This document shows, piece by piece, positions 1-5,082 of a stretch of DNA of 5,150 nt (its first letter is position 1; each line of letters opens with the position of its first letter). This DNA is from an uncultured Fusobacterium sp. Lineage in GTDB: Bacteria; Fusobacteriota; Fusobacteriia; Fusobacteriales; Fusobacteriaceae. The translations under genes and the position numbers were made by a program. A model generated the notes under the pieces. That model ran no database searches and was not told the origin of the DNA. It was given only the letters and a program-made list of their open reading frames with translations. The stretch is from assembly GCA_900543175.1 (NCBI GenBank), contig UQQO01000143.1:1-5150 (forward strand). Direction: 5' to 3'.

Positions 1-655
1 AGATGGTACACTTTTAGATTTTAATCTTACAGAGAAAAATGCTTTAAAGGAGACTTTTGAAGAGTATAATTTTGAATTTAATGAGGAGATTCATAAAAGA
101 TACCACGATATTAATATTTTCTACTGGAAAGAACTAGAAAAAGGGAATATAGACAAAGATAAACTTGGTTATGCTAGATTTGATCAACTTTTTAAAGAGT
201 ATGGTTTAGTTGGAGATACTAAGGAGTTTAATGTAAAGTATAGAAAAAGGTTGGGTGAGGGAGCTTATCTTTTAGATGGAGCAGAGGAGATTTGCAGATA
301 TTTTGATGGTAAAGTTAAGATGGCTACTGCCTCAAATGGTGGAAAAGATATTCAGATAAAGAGGATGAAAAAAGTTGGATTGGACAAATATATGAATTAT
401 ATGTTTATCTCTGAAGAGGTTGGTTTTAATAAACCTGATAAAAGATATTTTGACTATATTTTTGAAAGAGTGGGAGATATTCCTAAAGATAGAGTTATAA
501 TTGTAGGTGACTCTTTAACTGCTGATATTAAAGGTGGTATCAATGGTGGAATTAAAACTTGCTGGATAAATTTAGAAAACGAGATAAACAGTAGTGATAT
601 TATACCAGACTTTGAAATAAAAGATATTTTAGAACTAAAAAAAATTATAAAATAG
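1..655 (+). CDS. HAD-family nucleotidase, YjjG/YfnB type (5'-truncated by window edge)
   Basis: The reading frame is open from base 2 to the TAG at 653-655 and gives 217 visible residues. The true start lies just outside the window, because the first visible residues, DGTLLDF, are the end of HAD motif I (DxDGT); only the nucleophile Asp and a few N-terminal residues are missing. Motif II is ATASNG (Ser 332-334). The motif III Lys is in NKPD (431-433). Motif IV is VGDS followed by AD (509-526). The stretches ISEEVG.NKP, VGDS..ADI.GGING and TCWIN match E. coli YjjG closely, so I place it in the YjjG/YfnB nucleotidase family. Members are cytosolic Mg-dependent phosphatases that hydrolyse pyrimidine nucleoside monophosphates, including non-canonical ones; exact substrate here is inferred. 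A helical cap domain occupies roughly bases 40-280. No clear terminator follows it. Family assignment is strong; the link to neighbouring genes is not. Confidence 0.92.
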   Translation, partial: DGTLLDFNLTEKNALKETFEEYNFEFNEEIHKRYHDINIFYWKELEKGNIDKDKLGYARFDQLFKEYGLVGDTKEFNVKYRKRLGEGAYLLDGAEEICRYFDGKVKMATASNGGKDIQIKRMKKVGLDKYMNYMFISEEVGFNKPDKRYFDYIFERVGDIPKDRVIIVGDSLTADIKGGINGGIKTCWINLENEINSSDIIPDFEIKDILELKKIIK

Positions 656-727
656 AGATTGTTGTATAATACAAATAATTTAAACTTTTCATTAAAACTT
701 TATTTTAGTAATTTCACTTTCTACAAT

Positions 728-756
728 TTGACTTTTTGAGAGATAGTTGCTATAAT
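728..756 (+). promoter_or_regulatory. Strong sigma-70-type promoter of RNA copy 1
   Basis: The -35 box is TTGACT (728-733), the spacer is 17 nt, and the -10 box is TATAAT (751-756). TG at 748-749 makes it an extended -10 (TGCTATAAT). Transcription should begin near 761-763. The AT-rich 35 bp upstream of the -35 is conserved in the second copy and may be an UP element or a regulator site. Both copies keep the boxes and spacing, although the spacer has three substitutions, which supports a functional promoter. Confidence 0.88.
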
Positions 757-806
757 TTAAGTACCAACCTGTATGGGGAAACTTGTAAGTTTTGATGAAT
801 CAAGTT

Positions 807-844
807 CAGAGTATCAGCCCTCAATTTTGGGGGCTTTTATTCTG
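807..844 (+). terminator. Hairpin with U-rich tail in RNA copy 1 (possible attenuator)
   Basis: The upper stem AGCCCUCA (816-823) pairs with UGGGGGCU (828-835) around a 4-nt loop. It is followed by UUUUAUU, which resembles an intrinsic terminator. The lower stem CAGAGUA (807-813) pairs with UAUUCUG (838-844), so the U-rich tail is itself partly paired. This favours a stable structural element, or an attenuator with two states, over a simple terminator. Confidence 0.45.
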
Positions 845-875
845 CCCTTGAACAAGGTAGACATCAAAATTTTAC

Positions 876-882
876 AAGGAGG
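876..882 (+). promoter_or_regulatory. Shine-Dalgarno that sets a GTG start for the small peptide
   Basis: AAGGAGG is a near-perfect Shine-Dalgarno. The in-frame ATG at 884 is only 1 nt away, which is too close, while the GTG at 890 lies 7 nt away, the usual distance. The first three bases of this site fall inside the predicted long-range helix with 782-797, so ribosome access may depend on RNA folding. Confidence 0.75.
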
Positions 883-889
883 TATGGAA

Positions 890-997
890 GTGACTATAAT
901 AGTTCAACATCTAACACTTAACCTAGATGGGGGAGCAATTTTCTTAATTGGATTGTTTCTTCTCTTTGTTATTTTGTTAGTTAGGAAGTACAAATAG
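890..997 (+). CDS. Small hydrophobic single-span membrane peptide (35 aa), type I toxin-like
   Basis: From the GTG at 890 the ORF encodes 35 residues and stops at TAG 995-997. The N-terminal third is mixed (TIIVQHLTLNLDGG). Residues 16-31 are a strongly hydrophobic helix rich in Ile, Leu, Phe and Val, and the C-terminus is the basic tail RKYK. A strong Shine-Dalgarno (876-882) fixes the start. Size, one membrane helix and a positive tail are typical of type I toxins, and also of small regulatory membrane peptides. I recognise no specific family. It is transcribed from the strong promoter at 728-756 behind a 5' region of about 130 nt that can fold onto its ribosome-binding site. The frame is open back to an ATG at 773, but that part overlaps the structured RNA and is not kept in the second copy, where the equivalent ATG is followed by a stop two codons later. 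Toxicity is inference. Confidence 0.68.
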   Translation: MTIIVQHLTLNLDGGAIFLIGLFLLFVILLVRKYK

Positions 998-999
998 TC

Positions 1000-1036
1000 A
1001 GTTCTGACCTCACACCCTACGGGGTTTGTGTGAACT
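1000..1036 (+). other. Hairpin in the 3' untranslated region of the small-peptide transcript
   Basis: AGUU (1000-1003) pairs with AACU (1033-1036), or UCACAC (1010-1015) pairs with GUGUGA (1028-1033), with CCC/GGG possible inside. No U-run follows, so it is not a standard intrinsic terminator. It may protect the 3' end or stall polymerase. The transcript could otherwise continue into copy 2 and end at 1304. Confidence 0.5.
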
Positions 1037-1077
1037 ATTGAATAAAACTTTATTTTAGTAATTTCACTTTCTAAAAT

Positions 1078-1106
1078 TTGACTTTTTGAGATAGAATTGC
1101 TATAAT
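1078..1106 (+). promoter_or_regulatory. Strong sigma-70-type promoter of RNA copy 2
   Basis: TTGACT (1078-1083), a 17-nt spacer and TATAAT (1101-1106), with TG at 1098-1099 giving an extended -10. The predicted start is about 1111-1113. It equals the copy 1 promoter except for three spacer bases, with one further change just upstream of the -35. Confidence 0.88.
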
Positions 1107-1154
1107 TTAAGTACCAACCCGTATGGGGAACTGAAATTTTTGTTTAATTAAGCT

Positions 1155-1194
1155 TAGAATATCAGCCGTAAATTCATTTACGGCTTTTATTCTG
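1155..1194 (+). terminator. Hairpin with U-rich tail in RNA copy 2 (possible terminator)
   Basis: AGCCGUAAA (1164-1172) pairs perfectly with UUUACGGCU (1177-1185) around UUCA and is followed by UUUAUU. On its own this looks like a good intrinsic terminator. As in copy 1, the U-rich tail can pair with AGAAUA (1156-1161), forming an extended stem broken by a UC/UU internal loop. Confidence 0.5.
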
Positions 1195-1222
1195 CCCTTA
1201 AGCAAGGTAGACAAACAAAAAA

Positions 1223-1248
1223 GGCTCTTTGTCAAATAGTGTTGGTGG
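1223..1248 (+). mobile_element. Possible solitary end of an ISL3-family insertion sequence
   Basis: The stretch beginning GGCTCTTTGTCAAATAG resembles, from memory, the terminal inverted repeats of ISL3-family elements (GGCTCTTTGTCAA-type). No inverted partner and no transposase are present in the window, so it could only be a remnant end. The similarity of the two RNA copies stops nine bases before it, which would fit an insertion followed by deletion. This rests on recalled resemblance and may be chance. Confidence 0.25.
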
Positions 1249-1270
1249 AAAAAACAAATAAATTTTCAAG

Positions 1271-1304
1271 TAACTCCAGTAATTTTCATTGGAGTTATTT
1301 TTTT
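1271..1304 (+). terminator. Intrinsic terminator of the RNA locus
   Basis: UAACUCCAGU (1271-1280) pairs with AUUGGAGUUA (1288-1297) over 10 bp including one G-U. The loop has 7 nt, and seven U follow (1298-1304). This should end transcripts from copy 2 and any read-through from copy 1, insulating them from the autotransporter gene. Confidence 0.88.
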
Positions 1305-1427
1305 GCCTATAAATTATTAAATTTTCTGCTGATGTTTTTTGGTTGAAATGTAAAACAAAGATAAAAAAATTGTAGAGGAATAGTGTATATTATAGTTATT
1401 TTTTTGTATTTATACTGAAAAAATAGA

Positions 1428-1458
1428 TTGATAAAATAACATTTATGGGGTATATAGT
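1428..1458 (+). promoter_or_regulatory. Candidate promoter of the autotransporter gene
   Basis: TTGATA (1428-1433) matches the -35 consensus at 5 of 6 bases. Possible -10 boxes are TATATA (1451-1456, 17-nt spacer) or TATAGT (1453-1458, 19-nt spacer). Either would give a 5' leader of about 30-35 nt before the ATG at 1498. It is weaker than the RNA promoters, and the region is so AT-rich that other starts are possible. Bases 1305-1427 show no other recognisable element. Confidence 0.4.
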
Positions 1459-1482
1459 ATATTAGAGAAGTCTAATTTTACT

Positions 1483-1488
1483 GGGAGG
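1483..1488 (+). promoter_or_regulatory. Ribosome-binding site of the autotransporter gene
   Basis: GGGAGG lies 9 nt before the ATG at 1498. It supports this start over the internal Met codon 21, which would remove the conserved N-terminal segment. Confidence 0.8.
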
Positions 1489-1497
1489 GAATTTGAT

Positions 1498-4400
1498 ATG
1501 AAACACAATATTGAAAGTTCATTAAAAAGATTCTTAAAGAGAAAAGTTAAGATTACAATGGGATTTGTTGTGGCATTTTTAATTACTGGAACAGTTGGAT
1601 TTGCTGAGGCTGACTATTATGCTAAAGATAAAGAGGTATCTGTAGAAAAAGCAGAGGATATAACAGCTAAAGTTAATACATCAGTATCAGCTGAAAATAA
1701 TAATAGATTTACAGCTATCGGAGCTGAAAATAAACATAAGATAGATTTAACAACTACTGGAAATATAAATATAGTTAATGATCCTACAGTTACAAATTCA
1801 GAAAGATTATATGGAATAGTATTAAATGGTGGTGCTACTGGAAATATAACAGCTAATGAAATTAATTTTAATGTTACTGCTCCAAAGGATAATGTAAGAG
1901 TTGTAGGAATAAGAAATAATAGTATATATAAAAATGGTAATGGACTTGATGGGACTTTAACTATAAATAGTAATATTACAGGAACTTTAGTTAATACTGG
2001 AGAAGATTTAATCGGAATAGAATCATGGTATGGAACTGAAACCGTTATAAATGGAGATGTAAATCTAACTTTGAAGAAAAATGGTTCTGGATATTTATAT
2101 GCAGTTAGAAATTTTGAAAATGAAGGGAAAAATTTAACTTTTAATAAAACTGCTACTTTTAATATAGAGACAGGAGAAAATTATTCTGGTAAAATAGGAG
2201 CAATCAGAGCAAATCAAGGAACAACAGATTTTAATAAAAATACAAATATAACAATTACAAATAATAGTAATATAGGAACAGAAGAAATTTCTCTTGTGGA
2301 TATATCTTGTGATTATTCTGATGAACATGAAACATTGGTAAACTTCAAAGGAGATTTAACTGTTTTAAATTATGTTGGCACAGGAAAAAGCAATAGTGCA
2401 ATGACTGGAGTTAGTGCAAGTGGTTCAAAAGGTTACATAAACTTTAATGGAAAAGAAGCTATAATAGATGTAACTACTGATAACTCTTCAGCAGTAATGG
2501 CTTTAAATGCTCAATACGGAGGACATGTAACAAGTCTAGCAGGAACGAAGTTATCTCTTAATGTTATAAATAATAGTAGTGATTCTAATTCAAATACTTA
2601 TGGAATTTATTCATCACAGCATGCAGGTTATAATGGAAATGTTATATTAAATGGTTCTGTTGATATCATTACTCAAGCAAATGCAGGATTTTCAGGTGGT
2701 ATTGTAAATATAGCTGACCCTGATGTTGTTGATGAAAATGATGGAAAAGTATTAGTAGGTAAAGATTTGAGTATTTCAGCAACATCTAAAACAGGACAAG
2801 CTATTGGGGTTTATACTACAGGTAAATATGGAGAAACAACATTAAATGGAGATACAAATATTAATGTAAATGGAAATAGTGGAGCTTTTGGAATTAGTGC
2901 TAAAAATGGTGGAACAGTTAGTGCTACTGGAAAAAATATCTCAATAGCTGCAACTAGTACAGGAGGAAATGCTACTGCTGTAGAAGCAAATAATGGAACT
3001 GGTACAGGTGGTGAAGTTGTAAAATTAGGTGGAGAAAATACTGAAAATATAGTTTTAAAAGCTAACGGTAAAAATTTTGCAACTGGAATAGAAGTTGTAA
3101 ATCACAATCCTAAAGATGGACAAAAAATAGCAGGAAGTAAAGTAGAAGTAAATTCTAAAAATCTTATTATTGATGTTCATTCAAGTGATTCAGAAGCTGC
3201 TGGAATTTGGGTACAAAATAGTACACTAAAAGAAGGAAGTACTGATAAAATAGCTAATGTTGTCGTTAATTCAGAAAATACAGTAATTAATGTTACTTCA
3301 GATACTAAAGGAAATGCTTTAGGGTTAGTTGCAATGTCTCAAGGAAAATTAGAAGTTAATGGAAATTTAGAAGTTAATGCAGAAACAGCTATTTTAACTA
3401 GAGGAAATGCTGTAACAACAATTAATAAAAATAAAGATAAAACTGTTAAATTAAATGGAGATATCGAATTTAACTATGATAAACCTACTTCTGGAACTCC
3501 TGTAGATGCAACAGTAGATTTAAATTTATCTAATGCAGAGTCTTTCTTTAAAGGAAAAATAGTTGTAACTGGAGAGGGTATCCCTGAAAATTATGAAAAA
3601 GTAAGTAATATGAATTTAGGATTATCAAATAAAGCAACTTGGGAAAACACAGGAGATAGTTTTGTATCAAATCTTGATTTAAATAATGGAATTATCAATA
3701 ACACATCTGTTGAAAACGATATCTCTGTTGGAACTTTAAAAGGAAATGGCGGAGATATTAACTTAGTTGCTGAAATAGAAGCAAATGGAACAGCAACTTC
3801 TGGTAAACTTGCTATTGATAAAGTTGATAATAAAGATGCTAAATTTAATGTAAACTACTCTGGAGAGGGAAATCTTGAAGTTAGTCAAGAGGAAGCTAAA
3901 GATATATTTGATGATTTAGCAGGAAAAATAACAGTAGAAAATGGACAATTTAATGCCAATGCTAAAATTGAAGAGGGGCTTATCTCTGGTGAACATACTG
4001 CTGAATTTGTAAAAGGTCAAGGTAATGAAGTTGTTGTTAAACCAAATACAGTAACAACTGGAAGTAACTCAATGGTAGAGGGAATGAGAGATTTAGCAAC
4101 TATCAATGTACTATCTTGGAGACAAGAGATGAGTTCATTAAATGAAAGAATGGGAGAACTTAGAAATTCAACTGGTAGCAATGGAGTTTGGGCTAGAGTT
4201 TATGGTGGAAAAGTTGAAAATGGTAGCAAATATGACAATGAGTATCAAACATATCAAGTTGGATATGATAAGAAATATCCAGTGGAAAATGGAGATCTAT
4301 TTGTAGGGGCTTTAGTAAGTTACACAGATGGAAAAACTGATTACAACTTAGGTGATGGTGAAAACTACTCAGTAGGTGCTGGAATCTATGCAACTTGGTT

Positions 4401-4962
4401 AAATAGAGATGGACAGTTTGCAGATGTTGTATTAAAACAAAGTAGATTACACAATAAATTTGATGTAAGAAGTAAAAATGGTAATTTATCTCAACATGGA
4501 GATTATAGCAACTGGGGAACAAGTTTAAGTGGACAATATGGAAGAAGATTTGACCTAGATGATAAATTCTTTGTTGAGCCAAGTGTGCAATTGACATTTG
4601 GAAGAGTAAGTAGTGAGGACTACACAACAAGTGCAGGGGTAAAAGTTGAACAAGACACAGCTTATACACTTGTTGGAGATGTGGGAACAGCAGTTGGATA
4701 CAAATTTAGTGACAAAGGAAATGTCTATGCTAGAGCCTCATTGGTAAAAGAGTTTAAAGGGGATATTGACACAAAATATAGCTATGGTGGAAAATCAGAA
4801 TACACTTCAGAAGATCTATCAGATACATGGGGAGAATTTGGAGTTGGAGTAAACTATAGAATCAGAGAAAATGTAAATATGTATGTTGATATTCAAAGAA
4901 CAGAAGAGGCAACAGTTGAAAACAAATGGCAAGCTAACTTAGGCTTTAGATGGGAATTCTAG
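1498..4962 (+). CDS. Type Va autotransporter, fusobacterial type (complete, 1154 aa)
   Basis: A secreted surface protein that passes the inner membrane by Sec and the outer membrane by its own barrel. Residues 1-38 are a long signal region: the basic segment SLKRFLKRKVKIT, typical of fusobacterial autotransporters, a hydrophobic core (GFVVAFLITG), and cleavage after FA (36) or AEA (38). The passenger (about 39-860) is rich in Asn, Gly, Thr and Ser and has about 17 beta-helix-like rungs with a [G/A]-[I/V] anchor every 22-40 residues (106 to 631). Residues 632-860 are less regular. A helix near 866-890 (LSWRQEMSSLNERMGELR) links to the barrel, which starts at NGVWARVYGG (895-904) and ends in an aromatic-alternating last strand with C-terminal Phe (GFRWEF). 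I see no protease or esterase motif and no RGD. The only cysteine is Cys271. Adhesion is the likeliest role but is inference. It is monocistronic, with its own terminator at 4971-5003. Passenger identity beyond family cannot be named. Confidence 0.95.
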   Translation: MKHNIESSLKRFLKRKVKITMGFVVAFLITGTVGFAEADYYAKDKEVSVEKAEDITAKVNTSVSAENNNRFTAIGAENKHKIDLTTTGNINIVNDPTVTNSERLYGIVLNGGATGNITANEINFNVTAPKDNVRVVGIRNNSIYKNGNGLDGTLTINSNITGTLVNTGEDLIGIESWYGTETVINGDVNLTLKKNGSGYLYAVRNFENEGKNLTFNKTATFNIETGENYSGKIGAIRANQGTTDFNKNTNITITNNSNIGTEEISLVDISCDYSDEHETLVNFKGDLTVLNYVGTGKSNSAMTGVSASGSKGYINFNGKEAIIDVTTDNSSAVMALNAQYGGHVTSLAGTKLSLNVINNSSDSNSNTYGIYSSQHAGYNGNVILNGSVDIITQANAGFSGGIVNIADPDVVDENDGKVLVGKDLSISATSKTGQAIGVYTTGKYGETTLNGDTNINVNGNSGAFGISAKNGGTVSATGKNISIAATSTGGNATAVEANNGTGTGGEVVKLGGENTENIVLKANGKNFATGIEVVNHNPKDGQKIAGSKVEVNSKNLIIDVHSSDSEAAGIWVQNSTLKEGSTDKIANVVVNSENTVINVTSDTKGNALGLVAMSQGKLEVNGNLEVNAETAILTRGNAVTTINKNKDKTVKLNGDIEFNYDKPTSGTPVDATVDLNLSNAESFFKGKIVVTGEGIPENYEKVSNMNLGLSNKATWENTGDSFVSNLDLNNGIINNTSVENDISVGTLKGNGGDINLVAEIEANGTATSGKLAIDKVDNKDAKFNVNYSGEGNLEVSQEEAKDIFDDLAGKITVENGQFNANAKIEEGLISGEHTAEFVKGQGNEVVVKPNTVTTGSNSMVEGMRDLATINVLSWRQEMSSLNERMGELRNSTGSNGVWARVYGGKVENGSKYDNEYQTYQVGYDKKYPVENGDLFVGALVSYTDGKTDYNLGDGENYSVGAGIYATWLNRDGQFADVVLKQSRLHNKFDVRSKNGNLSQHGDYSNWGTSLSGQYGRRFDLDDKFFVEPSVQLTFGRVSSEDYTTSAGVKVEQDTAYTLVGDVGTAVGYKFSDKGNVYARASLVKEFKGDIDTKYSYGGKSEYTSEDLSDTWGEFGVGVNYRIRENVNMYVDIQRTEEATVENKWQANLGFRWEF
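1804..3399 (+). repeat. Degenerate beta-helix rung repeats in the autotransporter passenger
   Basis: Anchors of the form hydrophobic-x-[G/A]-[I/V/L] occur at residues 106, 137, 173, 202, 235, 268, 304, 335, 369, 401, 437, 465, 494, 530, 569, 609 and 631 (268 has Asp at the G/A place). The mean step is about 33 residues, and 35 without the last. Most are followed by a G- or N-rich turn, then a [T/V]-x-[L/F/I]-N-G strand (for example TTLNGDTNINVNG) and an [I/L]-x-[I/V] strand. DNA identity between units is low, so this is structural repetition, not recent duplication. Confidence 0.7.
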
Positions 4963-4970
4963 GGTAAATA

Positions 4971-5003
4971 AAAAATCCTCAGTAGAGATACTGGGGATTT
5001 TTT
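4971..5003 (+). terminator. Intrinsic terminator of the autotransporter gene
   Basis: AAAAAUCCUCAGUA (4971-4984) pairs with UACUGGGGAUUUUU (4989-5002) around a GAGA loop. The 14-bp stem has one U-G pair and a run of six U (4998-5003). It starts 8 nt after the stop codon. The A-run on the 5' side means it could also work on the opposite strand. Confidence 0.92.
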
Positions 5004-5082
5004 AATCCACAAACCTCATAGAATACGAGGACAGAAATAGACTATTTGTATTTGTAATTACTCAACTATAAATTAAAATTTA
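5004..5082. other. Short non-coding spacer with two small inverted repeats
   Basis: CCTCATA (5014-5020) pairs with TACGAGG (5024-5030) around GAA with one A-C mismatch. AAATAG (5035-5040) and CTATTT (5042-5047) form a 13-bp near-perfect palindrome around one A, which could be a small operator. No ORF with a ribosome-binding site and no clear promoter are seen. Confidence 0.4.

Larger units (their letters stand above)
693..863 (+). repeat. Direct repeat copy 1: promoter plus structured RNA core
   Basis: This unit recurs exactly 350 bp downstream at 1043-1213. Bases 693-780 match the second copy at 83 of 88 positions, and 835-863 match at 27 of 29. The middle (781-834) is almost wholly different in sequence but keeps a hairpin at the same place. 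The conserved part starts 35 bp upstream of the -35 box and stops just after the motif AAGGTAGACA. The repeat therefore carries a promoter and an RNA together, not a protein gene. Confidence 0.93.
761..882 (+). ncRNA. Structured RNA copy 1, 5' region of the small-peptide transcript
   Basis: The inferred transcript from about 761 folds into several elements. A small 5' hairpin forms from CCT/GGG around a GUAU loop (768-777). A long hairpin pairs 807-813 with 838-844 and 816-823 with 828-835. A 3' hairpin pairs CUGCCCUU (842-849) with AAGGUAG (854-860) and competes with the foot of the long hairpin. In addition, 782-797 can pair with 862-878 by 15 Watson-Crick pairs, reaching into the Shine-Dalgarno (876-882) of the following ORF. 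The second copy supports the long hairpin with base-pair-preserving changes. I do not recognise it as a known RNA family. It may be a 5' regulatory leader or, if the long hairpin terminates transcription, also a short separate RNA. Boundaries are inferred. Confidence 0.72.
1043..1213 (+). repeat. Direct repeat copy 2: promoter plus structured RNA core
   Basis: This is the second copy of the unit at 693-863, in the same orientation. It has the same promoter spacing and the same conserved RNA ends. The long hairpin is 2 nt longer than in copy 1, which restores the exact 350-bp offset after a 2-nt difference upstream. Similarity ends at about 1213, nine bases before an insertion-sequence-like end at 1223. 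Confidence 0.93.
1111..1304 (+). ncRNA. Structured RNA copy 2, free-standing (about 194 nt)
   Basis: The RNA runs from the promoter at 1078-1106 to the terminator at 1271-1304. The 5' hairpin is CCC/GGG around GUAU (1118-1127). The long hairpin pairs 1155-1161 with 1188-1194 and 1164-1172 with 1177-1185. CUGCCCUU (1192-1199) can pair with AAGGUAG (1204-1210). UUUUUGUUU (1137-1145) can pair with AAACAAAAA (1213-1221), the same place as the long-range helix of copy 1. Relative to copy 1, C-G becomes G-C and A-U in the upper stem, G-U becomes A-U in the lower stem, and U-G becomes C-G in the 5' hairpin. No believable ORF follows, so this copy probably works as RNA or is a relic. A shorter RNA ending near 1190 at the long hairpin is also possible. 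No known family is recognised. Confidence 0.65.

Noticed and set aside
662..670. TATAAT at 665-670 as a promoter after the nucleotidase gene
   Set aside because: No -35 box at a suitable distance, and this composition yields such hexamers by chance.
884..886. ATG start of the small peptide (37 aa)
   Set aside because: It is only 1 nt from the Shine-Dalgarno; the GTG at 890 has the normal 7-nt spacing. Use of the ATG cannot be fully excluded.
773..889. N-terminal extension of the small ORF to an ATG at 773, giving 74 residues
   Set aside because: It has no ribosome-binding site, runs through the structured RNA, and in copy 2 the matching ATG is followed by Gly, Asn and a stop. The strong Shine-Dalgarno at 876-882 points to the GTG at 890.
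693..1040. Antisense promoter on the minus strand for a classical type I antitoxin
   Set aside because: I looked for reverse-complement -10/-35 pairs at 16-18 nt spacing across the peptide gene and its 3' region and found none convincing; transcript data could still show one.
761..1213. CRISPR array, tracrRNA, retron or 6S RNA as explanation of the repeats
   Set aside because: There are only two long units, each with its own promoter. No cas, nuclease or reverse transcriptase gene is present, there are no spacers, and the size and fold do not match 6S RNA or a retron a1/a2 layout as far as I can see.
1239..1346. Short open frame from a GTG after RNA copy 2, as a second peptide gene
   Set aside because: It lacks a well-placed ribosome site, crosses the terminator hairpin and its T-run, and shows no similarity to the copy 1 peptide.
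2134..2328. Minus-strand open frame inside the autotransporter gene
   Set aside because: It is the shadow of an AT-rich, Asn/Thr-rich coding sequence, with low-complexity Ile/Cys/Ser-rich translation and no ribosome site.
4193..4669. 158-codon minus-strand open frame opposite the barrel domain
   Set aside because: Its His/Leu/Gln-rich translation is what the complement of this barrel code gives; the plus-strand frame has clear domain evidence.
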